A stretch of 38,138 nt of DNA from Azolla pinnata (taxonomy: Eukaryota > Streptophyta > Polypodiopsida > Salviniales > Salviniaceae): assembly GCA_037176905.1 (NCBI GenBank), contig JBBBWG010031987.1, positions 5,460 through 43,597 on the forward strand, given 5' to 3'. The notes beneath the pieces are model-generated. The model had not been told where the DNA came from. It ran no database searches and worked only from the letters and a program-made list of their open reading frames with translations. The translations under genes and the position numbers were made by a program. Below are positions 20,700 through 32,293 of this stretch, piece by piece. The first letter of the stretch is position 1. Each line of letters opens with the position of its first letter.

Positions 20700-20710
20700 T
20701 GAAAGAGTAG

Positions 20711-21119
20711 GTGAATGAATGGAACTGTATTTGACAATAATGATCCATTTTAGAAGAAGAATGAATGTGTATCAAAAGGTGGAACGCTTCAAGAAGATGC
20801 CTCCTCTAAAAGGAATCTTATTCCTTACTGTATATCCTAGTTTAAGAGTCGAAACATATTTGCCTTTTGATACCTTCTCTTGACTATGAGAGGCGGATCA
20901 GAGAAGTGTAGTTGCGAATTCTGTGATCTGTAGATACATTTTTATGTGATTTTTTTTAATGTCGTTTGGTTCGAAGCTATTTAGGAACATCATGTGTAGG
21001 AACTGTTCTGTTTGAATCATTTGGTCCATCTTGGGAGGTAATGCATGGATTCCAAATTGGCAGTTGTCAAAGTACTTCTTCCTTGTTAGACTAGTTCCTG
21101 TACTCCAATCCAGTGTGCA
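20711..21119. other. Intergenic stretch downstream of the C2 gene
   Basis: AT-rich sequence with no coding exon or RNA gene that I can see. Confidence 0.5.
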
Positions 21120-21405
21120 TTATACAAGCACGCCAAGTTTTGTTAATAAATCTATCTCACCGATTCTTGGCATACTTGCACTATGAATCCTTGTTGAATA
21201 TCCATTGCACGTTAGCTTTCGCATCAGAAACTTCCAACTTACTTCCCCTAGTATAAAGCTTTGAACAACTAGCTGTGTTGACAAGGCTTTGTTTGGGTCC
21301 GTCAGATCCACGATTTCTAAGCCACCTCTTGATGTCGGTAGTGTGATGGCAGACCATGACGCTCTAGCCCTTGTTGAGCCTTCTCCTCGTTCAGACCATT
21401 GAAAA
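21120..21405 (-). mobile_element. LINE reverse-transcriptase C-terminal fragment (relic)
   Basis: On the minus strand from about 21400 a single frame reads a W-x-E-R-G-E start, ASWSAITLPTSRGGLEIVDL, TDPNKALSTQLVVQSFILGE and VSWKFLMRKL. This reproduces the segment after the polymerase core of plant LINEs: W-x-x-x-x-LP-K/T-x-x-GGL-x-I-x-D, a KAL...K/Q run and G-x-x-x-W-K. The frame ends at about 21120 and no neighbouring reverse-transcriptase core or 5' part is seen, so it is a short dead fragment. It points the same way as the 6.6-7.5 kb relic, but the parts do not overlap, so common family cannot be judged. Confidence 0.55.
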
Positions 21406-21616
21406 CAACGAATCGACCCGATGCAAGGATGTAGAGGCCATGAAGGTGGGTTCGATCTAGAGCCCTACAGTTTTCCACCGGTTAATCTGTGCACTCGATG
21501 TCACGCGTATTGCTTTTATTTACATTCACAATTCATAACCATTTTTTCTCTCCAAATGCTTGGTTTGAGTTCCTTTGCCTCTCCTCCATTGATCTCTTGT
21601 TTGTGATGGTAGAGGC

Positions 21617-21668
21617 TTTGCCTACATGGCCCGCACAGAAGACGGCCAACTTGGACCATGTAGGCAAA
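21617..21668. repeat. 13-bp perfect inverted repeat
   Basis: TTTGCCTACATGG (21617-21629) and its exact reverse complement CCATGTAGGCAAA (21656-21668) flank 26 bases. Confidence 0.85.
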
Positions 21669-22050
21669 TCCGGTTGATGCATTTCTAGGAATATTAGCGA
21701 AGATTAACCATCGAAGAAGCTTCTAGATTTCCCCGTAGACTTAACCCCTCTTTGCGAATCTTAAAAGCTATCTACAATTGAATCCTGTGAGCTCAAGCAG
21801 CACCGAATCAATTAATCGACTCGACGGTCGATTAGTTTGATCGACACCGACTCGAATCGACACGTTGATCAATCGGGATCAACAGACGGAAAACGATCAC
21901 GCATAGAATCGATTACGGTTCTATAAACGGAATCGATCGGGTGTTAATTCTTCAGTGGAAAATAGGACTTGTGTGTATAATGGCAAGGCATGGATGCCAC
22001 ACGTTTTTTTCTTGTTTGTTTTTGGTAGAATTTAGGTAAACACAACAGAA

Positions 22051-22102
22051 ATTCTTCTTCTTCTTCTTCTTCTTTTCTTCTTCTTCTTCTTCTTCTTCCT
22101 TC
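22051..22102. repeat. (TTC)n microsatellite upstream of the PP2C gene
   Basis: About 16 TTC units with one TTTTC interruption, some 175 bases before the start codon. Visible directly. Confidence 0.9.
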
Positions 22103-22273
22103 CTCACCATTTGTCAGAAAACAGAGCAACAGAGAGCCAGCTATGGATCCTCCCCTGTTCCTTGACTAGAGTTTGGAAAGATCCAGAGCACTAGACACAA
22201 GAGTTCCTGTTCCTCCTCCTCCCTCCAATCTCCATCCCTCTTCTTCTTCGTCCATGCTCCCTCCTCCTTCCTG

Positions 22274-25200
22274 ATGAGCAGATTCAAGACCTTGATCAAG
22301 AAGTCTGGCAACTCCCTGTCCCTCACCAAGTTCTCCTCGCATTACACCTTCTCGCCTGGCTCGCTCAAGAACAGCTTCCAGCTCGATTCGTTGCCCAAGT
22401 TTTCGAGCAGGAAGTCGTCTCCTCCGGACGGCGGCAGCAGCAGCAGCAGTGATTCTTCGGGTAAGCCGTTCTCACTGTCGGACGCGATTTCTCGCGTTTT
22501 CGCTACCCCTTCCGTGCATGGTCAAGTCTTCCAATGCTTCAGTTTCTCTTCTTTCGTCGATCTCCACTTGGATGAGACGAAACGGGCGAGCGTGAAATTG
22601 GGCTTGGCCCCTGACATCCCTTCCAATGTCTCCTCTATCCTGCAATGTCGTGTTACCACTAGGGAACAAAAGTTCCATCAGCCTCATTCGAAGCTTCATC
22701 ATACCATTTCCATCGAAGAGATTCAACCGGAATATGCCACCACTTTTGCAATTATTGGGCTATCAAGATCACGTAAAAATGGTGTGCGGAAAGAGGTTTC
22801 ACGAAGCTTTGACCCGGAGCTCGGTTTGATGTTTGGGATGATGGAAGAAAGTGATTTTGAAGGTTCGGAAGCTGGAGAAAATGTTGAAGAATGTCATCTT
22901 GAACATTATGGTTCCATCGATATCTTAGGGTCTGAAGGTGCTGCGTTCAAATTATTGTATGCTCGGGCATACCTATCATCCTTCAATGACCTTCTCAAGC
23001 ATGCTCTGCAATGCATTAATCATGGGGTTAATGCACTCAAGCAACTGGATTCGCTGTTTGACATTTCTCCAATCAATCTCGTCTCAGTCGTCCAAAAGAA
23101 ATCTTCAACCAGGTTCACAAAACTGTTTCTATACCATTAGCATAACGATATCCATCATGTGTGTTTTACCTGGGAGGAGATTCGCATTTTGCTATTTAAT
23201 ATGTGTATGCGTTCCTTTGAACTGTGTATTTGTTGCCAATCCTCCTCAATAAGACGCACAATTTTCTGTCGATTGTTTCACAAATTTCCCGTTTTCCTGT
23301 GTAATAACTGTATGTTCACCAATGTCTTGTAAATAAAATGCAACATTTCCCAATTAACCTTGTGTATTTCCGTTCATAGAAAATTTAGCCTTTTCATATC
23401 TAAGTCATGTGTGAGCTACTATTTCTACATGTATTAGAAGTGGAGCTTTTGTGAATCACACACCCTTTTCCTATGTAATGTCTGAAATAAACAATTTCTG
23501 ACATATTATGCAATGCTTATTTGGAAAGTCTACGATTTCTGGTATTTTTAATAGATAAATTGCATTCTTCTTCTATCCAATCTGGATGTCCCCCATGTAA
23601 ATGAGCCCCTCTATCTCAACATAATGTATGCTAAGGGTTTTAAAACCTTTTCCATTGAATTTCCACACAGTTACACTTTTATAAATGTCCAAAATCCCAC
23701 AAGGGAATACCATGCTTTTCAATGGTTGTGTATCGTAAATATCATTTGTATCCTGCATAAAATCCCATTCTTGACTATTTATTTCGTTTTTGCATGCATT
23801 GCAGAAGTTTAACTGGAAAAGGCTTGCGTTTGTTCTCCGGTGCATGCTATTTTCCTCATCCTGATAAGGAATTTTCGGGAGGGGAAGATGCCTACTTCAT
23901 TTGCCCTGATAAGCAAGTGATTGGTGTAGCAGATGGCGTGGGGGCGTGGGCTGATATGGGTGTTGATGCTGGTGAATATGCCCGACAACTTATGTGTGAA
24001 TCATTAATTGCAGCTCTAGAAGAGCCTATGGGTTGTGTGGATACTGCTCGTGTTTTGAAGAAAGCTCATTCGAAAACCACCTGTAGGGGATCATCTACAG
24101 CTTGCATACTTGCTCTCTCAGATTATGTAAGATAGACGCATTCTTTTAGGATGTGAGTTAATCGCTCAACACGAAGACTAATTAACTTGCAGTATAACAA
24201 TATAGATACAATTTAATGGACATCCAGTTTCAAGATTTTGGTGATGTGATAAGATGAAATATGTATTTTACAGGGTTTACAAGCGGTAAATGTGGGGGAC
24301 AGTGGATTTCTTGTTTTGAGAAATGGGCACCCAGTCTTCAAGTCTCCTACACAACAACACGCTTTCAATGTACCTTATCAGCTGGAAAGCCAAGGTGGTG
24401 ATCCAGTATCTGCTGCTGAGGTCTGTGTCTGCTTAAGGTTACTGTTGGCTTACTGTTTGTGATCAACGTTCTAGCCTTTCCTGTTTGAAGTTTACAAAGT
24501 TTTCTCTTATTGGTACCAAGAAGATTCTGGTGCAGTTAGTGCCACCTATATAGATTTGTTTGTGCAGTCTACACTTGATGTGATACTCTTGAGCTTTATG
24601 TACTCCCTGGTTCTCTGGAAGTGAATCTCTTATGTATGTCTTCTGTATAATTTCAAATAACCTGCTGTTAGGGTTCCGTCCATACAACTCTTAGATTGAA
24701 GTAAAATTAGTGACTTGAAAAGCAGTGTGTAGATGACACTGTGGCCGCCTTGCTTCAAGAGTTTAAAAATGATGAAGAAGCTCTGATAAAGCTGAAGCTT
24801 TGTTTGGAAAACTAACAAAAAAAAAGCACAACCTTGGCTTCAGAAAAGGAAAAGATGTAGGTTACTCTTTTATGGGTCATATCATCATGTGCGTGTTTAG
24901 GTCATGGATTGACATCTATTGTGAACTCTGGCAGTTGAGAAAATAGAAGAGAGTGATGGATTAAAGTGGATATAGCAAGGGTAAAGTGTTTGGACTTTAA
25001 AGAACAGGGGTACAAATTAAAAGAAATCTTGTTTGTTCTGTAGGAAAATTCTTTAGCAGCATAGAATGTTCTAGTCTTTGATTGAGGCGTCTTATATTTA
25101 TATATTGGACATAGTTACGACTATTATGTTAACAGCTTAAAAACACACAAAATAGAAAAATGCAAAATTTCCTCCATTTCTCTACTATATGATAGGGTAA

Positions 25201-27685
25201 TGAGTATCAGGTGATCTGAAACTGGCCATGTTTGCCTAAAGTCAATGCCGTGAGGTGCCAAAGTTCTGTAAAGCGTTACATGCTATGGCTTTGATGAACT
25301 AAGAAAGATGTGGTTCAATGGACGCATGTGAGAAGACCGAGTAGGCTGCAAGACAAAATATCACAATGGAGACTCAGAAATTCAGAAAATCTTATGCAAG
25401 CAGTAGGGCTGCAATTGGTTTGGGCCAGCTTGAAGTGTTGTGCTCCATAAATCAGGCTCCCTGCCATGTTTGAATCCTCCATTGATGCGTAATATTTTGT
25501 CTTGCAGCCACATGAGTGAACTAGGGAGGTGCCTCAAAGAAGTCAAACATTTCCATCCTTTAGATGGTGATGGAAATGATCACTACGTAGAATTTATAGT
25601 GAGTTACCTCACTATTTGTGGAAAGGATACAGTCTAGGCCGTAGTGGATAAACTCACAAAGATCTCAAAGATCTACACATGAAAAGCGACCACATGGAGT
25701 TTATAGGACTTCAGGTTGTCACTGTTTGTGGACATGATACGATCTAGACTGTAGTGAATAAACTCATAAAGATTTACAAGTTCACAGCATGCATCAATGG
25801 AACTATGCACTTCTTTCAACAACATTCTTTGAAAGTGTGGAGTTAATAATGCCTTTGTTTATCGTGACCTGGGAAGTATTGATTTGTTTCTCTCTTTGCT
25901 TTTGCCTAGCAACGCTGTGTATTTTTTTTTGCATTTCATAAATGATGGATTGGGCTCTGAAATGGTGGACCAATGGTCAGTAGACTGGAGGAGTCATGCC
26001 ATACAGGCTTAATGAATGGGTTTCAATTGGTCCAGTTGGTCTGAAGCTTGATGTATGGCAACTTGTGTGTATCCATTGCACCAAACTAACCCATTTAAAG
26101 TTGCAGCCTTGATAGATTCACCTGATTGGGTGGATAATATTGGTTATGACAAATGACACTTGTAGCATGACCTTATTCAAAAGTACCTCAAAGAGACTAT
26201 GATTGAAGGTTTAGAGAGAAAGGAAAGTCATGCTAGCAAGCCAAAATGAGCTAGAATAGTACTAGCAAGCTGAAGAAATCTCAAAACTGTGAAAGTATTA
26301 CTAGGCTCTGAGCTCTTATATCATTATATTAAGTTTGTAATTTATCTCTGAGCTCTTATATCATTATATTAAGTTTGTAATTTATAAGTAATAGGCGTAC
26401 TGAAAGTGGAACCACCTCTATAGAAATGCTGCACACAAATCTTTTTTCTTAAGTGCACAACCTCCCGATTTCTTACATGTGTATTTTTTAAGCCTAATCT
26501 ATTTTCCAAGATTCACTTACTAATTTGTTACATATATCCAGAACTACCATTTGATTTGTCTCATGCCAACTGTTTACTCTTCTGTTATTGGGGCTGTAGC
26601 ACTGTATCCAAATGTAAATGCTCTCTTAAACAAATAGGAAAGTATAATCCCTTGTAGCCACCACAAACATCCGAATGTAGATGATGTTACATCTTTTCCC
26701 AAGGAGGAATGTCTATAAACTATCCATAACTTCCTACAGACGTCATCTGATAAAACTATCCTACCATTTTCGGAAAAGCTCTTTTAAATGTACACGTAAG
26801 GTCTCCACAATAGTGATGACGAGTGCGCAACGTGCCTAACTTTTATTGCTCGACTGCCTCCATAATTCAATATGATGCATACACGTGTTTCTGTCTGTTT
26901 TGGAGACTTTATTGGCATGGAACACAAGCCATCGTATGGACAAATAGAAGATTCATGTAGGTATTTGAAACATAGTGGGGAAATATAAGGATAGATAAAC
27001 TATGCCATGAAAAAACGCTCCCTCGACAAATAGGATGGAATGATCTGTGTTCATTCCCATTCATCATTCCTATATAATGGGAAAAAATGCATGAAACTGT
27101 ACAAAAGGCTGCAATTCCTGTCCTTGGGGTCAAGAAGAGAGGCAAACATAAACTCATAAAATTCTGATAAAAATGTGAAGGAACCCGTAATGACATCACA
27201 GTGATGCAGGCTTTTCCACAGGTTTTTCCAATATGTTTGTAGTGCTTGTTTGTTTAATACTTATTCTTGTGCTCCATCTGAACATGCAAACAAAAATTTT
27301 ATATGTTTTCCTCATATAAATGCTGCGCAAACAGGATGGTGTAGATTTAATTTATCCTCATGCTCTCTATGCAAACATTTGGTTGCAGCTATTTTTCGTC
27401 GATGTTGCCGATGGTGATGTAATCGTTGCAGGCACCGATGGGTTGTTTGATAACTTATACACGACGGAGATGGCAACCATAGTATTGCAATCCACCATTT
27501 TTGGACTAAGTCCAGATATCACTGCCCAGAAGATTGCTTACCTGGCTAGAGAACATGCAAAGGATCGATACTGTCAAACACCTTTCTCAGCGGCTGCCCA
27601 AGCTGCTGGTTTTCATTTCTCAGGTGGGAAGATGGATGATATCACTGTAGTTGTTTCATACGTCACAGATTGTACATTTTCTTGA
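22274..27685 (+). CDS. PP2C-type protein phosphatase, PTC7/At4g16580 (PP2C55/PP2C80)-like
   Basis: Four plus-strand exons, 22274-23112, 23805-24126, 24274-24420 and 27389-27685, join by GT-AG junctions to 534 residues. Residues 1-280 are a long N-terminal region starting with a Ser/Lys-rich, acid-poor segment that looks like an organelle transit peptide (inference). The catalytic domain (about 283-530) keeps the metal-binding motifs: GGEDAYFI (D308), GVADGVGAW (D323-G324), VNVGDSGFLV (D396), AGTDGLFDN (D453) and GGKMDDITVVV (D519/D520), so it should be an active Mn/Mg-dependent Ser/Thr phosphatase. Intron 3 is nearly 3 kb. Exon 4's acceptor at 27388 gives the family spacing between exons 3 and 4; a second in-frame acceptor at 27334 would add 18 residues. 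Codon use is A/T-rich, unlike the genes left of 16 kb. Confidence 0.92.
24421..27388 (+). other. Long intron 3 of the PP2C gene
   Basis: About 2.97 kb without a recognised gene. It holds a diverged direct repeat at about 25585-25660 and 25694-25775 (shared GTTTGTGGA, GATAC, GTCTAG, GTAGTG, ATAAACTCA, AAAGAT) and an exact 40-bp tandem duplication at 26306-26385. Small open frames (for example 26909-27199 minus) show no domain. Confidence 0.6.
26306..26385. repeat. Perfect 40-bp tandem duplication in PP2C intron 3
   Basis: Bases 26306-26345 are repeated without change at 26346-26385; each copy begins CTCTGAGCTC and ends GTAATTTAT. Confidence 0.9.
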
Positions 27686-29365
27686 AGCTCTACTATTTTA
27701 AAGCTCTCATTATCATGCCTTTTCCATATTTTGAGGTTTAGCTTCATCAAAAATACTTTGCTCAGGTTAAAACTTCCAACTTTGCTTGTAAACCTTTCAA
27801 CATGTTGTATTTTATGGGAGCTATGGACACTGGTAGAGAAGGGAAAGTCATAATGTTTTCTTTCCCTTCTTCATTTCACGTTGAAGGGTATGTAATTTTA
27901 GCTTGTAAAATTACAACGATGACCAGCCCTTTCACTGCGGTGCAAATAAGTACAGGTCACAGGTCATCAAAACTCATGTTTTTACACCCTTTCCGGGAGT
28001 CGTTCTTACCAATAATCTTTTTGATGATATACAGTAATGATAAGTTGTACAGAGTTTTGGTCTAAAAAATCCCAATACAACCTGGGATGTGTATGATTAA
28101 TGCTAAATGATCAATCTTCATTTGCATTTGTCTCCAAAAATGCAAGGTCAATCCGGTTTGTTTGTATTTGGGATCACTTACTATTGAGCCAAAAGGTTTG
28201 TATTGTGATTTTGAAGCAAGTGTAAGGCGGTGTTCCAGATTTCTGTGAGAATTTGAAACAAAAGTTGGAAAGAATCCTGGTGCATGGGTCATCTAGTTTT
28301 TCAAACGCCTGGAAATTTCCTCACCTTTATTTGTTGTCTAATGACCCGATCATGAAGTGATGTTTTTCATCTTACGGAGAATTGGAACCGATTAGATGGC
28401 TGCAGAGTGAAGAATGAAAAAAATGGAACGGGGAGAAGCTGAACGCTCTATACAAAGAAGCTCTTGGGACATGTCTATTCCTTGAGGGAAGAGGGCAGTG
28501 CTCAAGTATTCCTTACAAAGTGAGTATGCGGGAGTGGAGAATCTACAAGCTGGTCTAGATAGGAAAGCAACTTTCATGGGATTCTCCCTTTCCTGCAAGG
28601 GGTGGAATAATGGACCTTTTTTTTTGTAGAGACTGCAGGAGTGGGGCATGCATGATCTGTATGTAAGCAGTTCGACCAATCCATCCTTGCTTGCAAGGTG
28701 CACGTAATTGCAGCCAATGGTTGATCCATGCGCCAGTACAGTGCTCGATGATCATCTGCATGGATCATATCATCATCGTTGCAGACAGGCCTGCTGCAGG
28801 TAACCATCTAAATCTGCGTCGGAGAAGCTTCAGTATACGTGCAAAGATGAAACTCAGTAAGCAAAACCATATGACCTTTGGCCATAGAACCATAGTTAAG
28901 AAAAGCACGTGCAGAAGAGCAAGCTTCCAAATGTCAGCACATGACAAACATCAAACAAGTGAAGTATCCTGCTAAAATACTTGTACTTCACTCAAGGCTG
29001 TCATGACCATACACTGGTTAACATATGTATATGAGCATGGATTATTTATCCACCATTAAATTCTACATAATCAAACAAAAATCATGACAACCAGAATGTT
29101 TAAATCCTTTACCTTTGGTTTCATTCTTCGAGAAGCACAACAATGAAACAAATCAGAGAGAAGGGGCATTGTTGAACCAAAGATTTAATAGCGAACAACG
29201 ATGCAGCAATGTACAGGGCTTAAATATCATGTATCTTGGCAGATTGACACGAATAGCACAACTTTTATACCTACCTAAAGTAATTCTTGTGAGTACAGTC
29301 TTACGAGGTGTGGCGCAGACGTCACTGCTGCCATTTTAGTCGGGCGGTAAAAGAGGAAACAGGTA
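27686..29365. other. Convergent intergenic region (PP2C and SNRNP40 3' ends)
   Basis: The two genes point at each other, so both 3' UTRs lie here. Open frames at 28392-28975 overlap on opposite strands and have no family features. Confidence 0.5.
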
Positions 29366-30439
29366 TTAAAACATGTTACCGGACTCAATCTCTCCGAGAT
29401 AAATCTGCTTATCACTGCTACAGGATCCAATTATAGGCTCTTTAGGGTGGAAACCACACTCATTCACTGACCCTGAATGACCCGGAAGCTTGTAAAGAAT
29501 CCGTCTTGACGTAGTATCCCATATATATACCATACGATCAGCACTGCCAGCTGTCACCTTACTCCCATCAGCAGACCAACTGCACTTCAGAAGGTTCTTC
29601 TCAAAATTGTGTTGATGACCAGTGAGAACTTTAACACACCGATTCTGTGGTGCGTAAGGGCGCATATCCCATATCCGAAGTGTACAATCCATAGAATTGC
29701 TAAGGAGATAGGAGCCATCTGGGCTAAGCTCCATTCCTGTGACGGTATCAGTGTGTCCTTGGAGATGCAGCATTACCTCATTTTTCCTCAGATCCCATAC
29801 TTTGATCTCGTTATCAATACCTCCAGTGTAGACCTTATCGGCACCATCAGAAAACCCAACAGCTGTGATCTGATACTTGTCAGGAAGTGTTTGTACTGCA
29901 CCACGGTGTCGAAGATCCCATAGTTTAGCAGTTCCATCATCAGATCCACTAACAACAAACGGTGGACCTCTTCTTGCTGGACAGCAAGCATTGACAAAGG
30001 AAGAATGTTCTGCCATTTTCTTTACTTGCCTACCTACCTCAGCATCCCATGCCCTAAGAGTCTTATCTGGACTTGCTGATACAATCTTTGACCCATCTGC
30101 AGTCCAATGAAGATCTAGGACTGCATTTCGATGGCCTTTCAATACCATGAAATTTTCATTTTCCCCATATACGTTCCAAAGAAAGATATCCTTGTCATGA
30201 GATCCAGAAGCGATGATCTTTCCTTCAGGGTGAAATTTCATGGTATAGATTGCACCCTGATGCCCTGTAAGCAGCATGATAGGAGACTCGAGACCTGAAG
30301 TTCTTCTGATTCCATTGAAAGATGGTTTTGAAGCTTGAATGCTTCCATTCACAGTGCTTAAAATGCCATCAGTTTGCTGCCTCTTGGCTGCCGCTGCCAC
30401 TAAAGCCTCTTCAGCAGGTCGTTTTGGAGCAAGCATCAT
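29366..30439 (-). CDS. SNRNP40: U5 small nuclear ribonucleoprotein 40 kDa protein (WD40)
   Basis: One uninterrupted minus-strand exon of 357 codons, the same length as the human protein. After a short Lys/Ala-rich N-terminus come seven WD40 repeats: PIMLLTGHQGAIYTMKFHP, LWNVYGENENFMVLKGH, ASPDKTLRAWD, SGSDDGTAKLWDLR, TGGIDNEIKVWDLR, SNSMDCTLRIWDMRP, AGSADRMVYIWDTTSRRILY, closing on FHPKEPIIGSCSSDK and YLGEI. Order and linkers match SNRNP40, a scaffold of the U5 snRNP in the spliceosome. The frame is open further upstream (to 30463), but an acceptor TGTAG at 30445 places GTGAG directly before ATGATG, so the first ATG of the exon at 30439 is chosen. A pyrimidine-rich leader exon about 1.6 kb upstream is inferred. 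Confidence 0.95.
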   Translation of the reverse strand: MMLAPKRPAEEALVAAAAKRQQTDGILSTVNGSIQASKPSFNGIRRTSGLESPIMLLTGHQGAIYTMKFHPEGKIIASGSHDKDIFLWNVYGENENFMVLKGHRNAVLDLHWTADGSKIVSASPDKTLRAWDAEVGRQVKKMAEHSSFVNACCPARRGPPFVVSGSDDGTAKLWDLRHRGAVQTLPDKYQITAVGFSDGADKVYTGGIDNEIKVWDLRKNEVMLHLQGHTDTVTGMELSPDGSYLLSNSMDCTLRIWDMRPYAPQNRCVKVLTGHQHNFEKNLLKCSWSADGSKVTAGSADRMVYIWDTTSRRILYKLPGHSGSVNECGFHPKEPIIGSCSSDKQIYLGEIESGNMF

Positions 30440-30444
30440 CTCAC

Positions 30445-32033
30445 CTACAGTAAACCATAGCAAAACGTGAAAGTTAAAAAATCATGCCATACATAGCAAC
30501 GCCGTACATCCATATGCTCACTACGAGCTAGTTGTTCCATCAATTACTCCCTAATCTACACTGTCTACCTAGCTTGCTCTAGCATACAACGGACACTAGA
30601 TTATTGTTCTCTCTTCCATGAAGATATTATCCAAGGCCAAGACCGGTTTGTTTTCTGCACAACACTGAGATTTCTAGCAGGAAGATTTGATATTTCAAAT
30701 TAAGCATTACCATATGGAATGACCAAGAATCCTAGGACCTGCCCTGGGTCACTAAATAAAATAATCAGGTTACATCCATTATTTCAATAGTGTTTCTTTT
30801 GCGGCTTGAAGTTATGGAAACGGGAAATCAACAAGACAAGCATAAATAAATCTAATTCTGGGAATAATGAAATGGATTTATATACGTATGAAAATTCAGA
30901 CATTGCAATTTTCTTCGCCAATTAATGTTCATTCTCAATTTCTGTTCATTCAGGCATTGAACACAGAGTGTCCACTAGAGCCAAGGGGTCACAAAATATA
31001 AAATATCTCCAGATAACTGGGTCATCTCTTTACTTTCACCCCAGTGATAGCCTAAATTCACAAAAAACCAGCATTATCATCCATATATGAAAAAACGTAA
31101 GATCTACGAAAGACATGTGCTTCCATACTTTGAGGTGAGGAAGTGCTGAGAGAAAAATGGCATGCGTACCCTAGACAGTACACATACAATCACGATTTTT
31201 ACAAAAAAAACAAACATTTTCATGATTAAACATACCTTTTGCAGGCGTTTTTCTCAATGAATTGTCAGGGAATAACCACCCTTATCTTAGCCAATTCGTA
31301 TATGACCAAAATATTGACCCCCCCTTTCTAATTTTTTTCCATGATCAAATGGTAACTATTATAAACCCCCCTCCGAAATGGGAGCTCCAGTACAAACTTA
31401 CACGTGTTCAGAAAATAATCTCAACACGTGTAAGTTTGTTATGCATACAAAACGATTGAATCTGGAGTGAGTTAGGTACCACAGCTGATTTTCCTCATTT
31501 TGGCTGGAGCTACTTGGAAGCATCAGTCCTTGCCAATGCATTTCCGCCATCAATCCAGTATTCATCCTTGGGAATCTTGCTCTTACATATGTTCGTTCCC
31601 ATGAGGAACGGCACTATCAGATGTCTTTCATTCCTCACGCATCCAGATTATCGGGGAACTTGCTTCCAAACACGGCATTTTGAAACATGTTTGAAGGCGA
31701 AAGAAGAGATACAAAACATGGCGGGGGCCTTGAAAACCTAAAACCGAAACTAAGCCGTCAATCCAGAATCCTAGACCTCAAAGGTCCTCTTCTTCGTCAT
31801 CATCATCCTCCGGAACTGTGCCCAGATAGTAGAGAGCGCCCTTAAAAGACACATTTTGAAAGAAAAAATGGTCTTTGCAAGATTCTTCTTCCGTACCCGA
31901 CGGACAGGGAAGTGGAGGGCAAATCCAGGAAAGAGAGACCACCAAATAAAACAGGCAGAAACGAAAGGAAGGACGCAACAGAAAGGGGCCCAGATTCCAT
32001 ATCGGAGGCAGAATCAAAGGGGCGAAGACGTAC
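30445..32033 (-). other. Inferred 5'-UTR intron of SNRNP40
   Basis: On the minus strand a strong donor CCAG|GTACGT lies at 32033 after a leader-like, CT-rich stretch (32160-32034), and an acceptor TGTAG lies at 30445, five bases before the start codon. The resulting intron is about 1.59 kb and contains the G-box hairpin at 31392-31439. No open frame in it has a recognisable domain. Pairing of these two sites is inference; no transcript was seen. Confidence 0.45.
31392..31439. repeat. 17-bp perfect inverted repeat with two G-boxes
   Basis: Arm 1 ACAAACTTACACGTGTT (31392-31408) and its exact reverse complement (31423-31439) flank a 14-base loop. Each arm contains ACACGTGT, a G-box/ABRE core. 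It could form a hairpin in DNA or pre-mRNA. Confidence 0.85.
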
Positions 32034-32245
32034 CTGGAACGGAGGGAGGAAGCCCTGCGAGAGAGACCTTGCTGCACACAAAGAGCGGGAGAGCAAAGAG
32101 GACCCTGCAACAAAGAACTGCGAGGGGCGAAAACTGTAGTTCTCTACAAAATTGAAATTCCAATGTATGCCCCTAGGTTTTGGAGAAGTCCTCATGAAGA
32201 TTCCAGTTTGTCTTCAAGCTTTTGTCAAGATAAGCTTATCAAGAC

Positions 32246-32293
32246 AGGTTTAGGGTTGAGGGCTTAGGGTTGAGGGCTTAGGGTTTAGGGTTG
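32246..32293. repeat. Telomere-like tract (TTTAGGG / TTGAGGGC variants)
   Basis: A 14-base unit TAGGGTTGAGGGCT repeats twice, flanked by GGTTTAGGG and TAGGGTTTAGGGTT. It is a degenerate interstitial telomere-type repeat just upstream of the inferred SNRNP40 leader. Confidence 0.8.

Larger units (their letters stand above)
21410..22273. other. Intergenic stretch and PP2C leader
   Basis: Contains a 13-bp inverted repeat (21617-21668), a GATCGA-rich patch at about 21800-21950 and a CTT microsatellite. From about 22140 the sequence is pyrimidine-rich (CCTCCTCCTCC, CTTCTTCTTCG), consistent with the 5' UTR of the phosphatase gene. Confidence 0.5.

Noticed and set aside
20960..21060. Sequence resembling the TTTGGTTCG terminal motif of some plant MITEs
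   Set aside because: No matching inverted terminus or target-site duplication found nearby.
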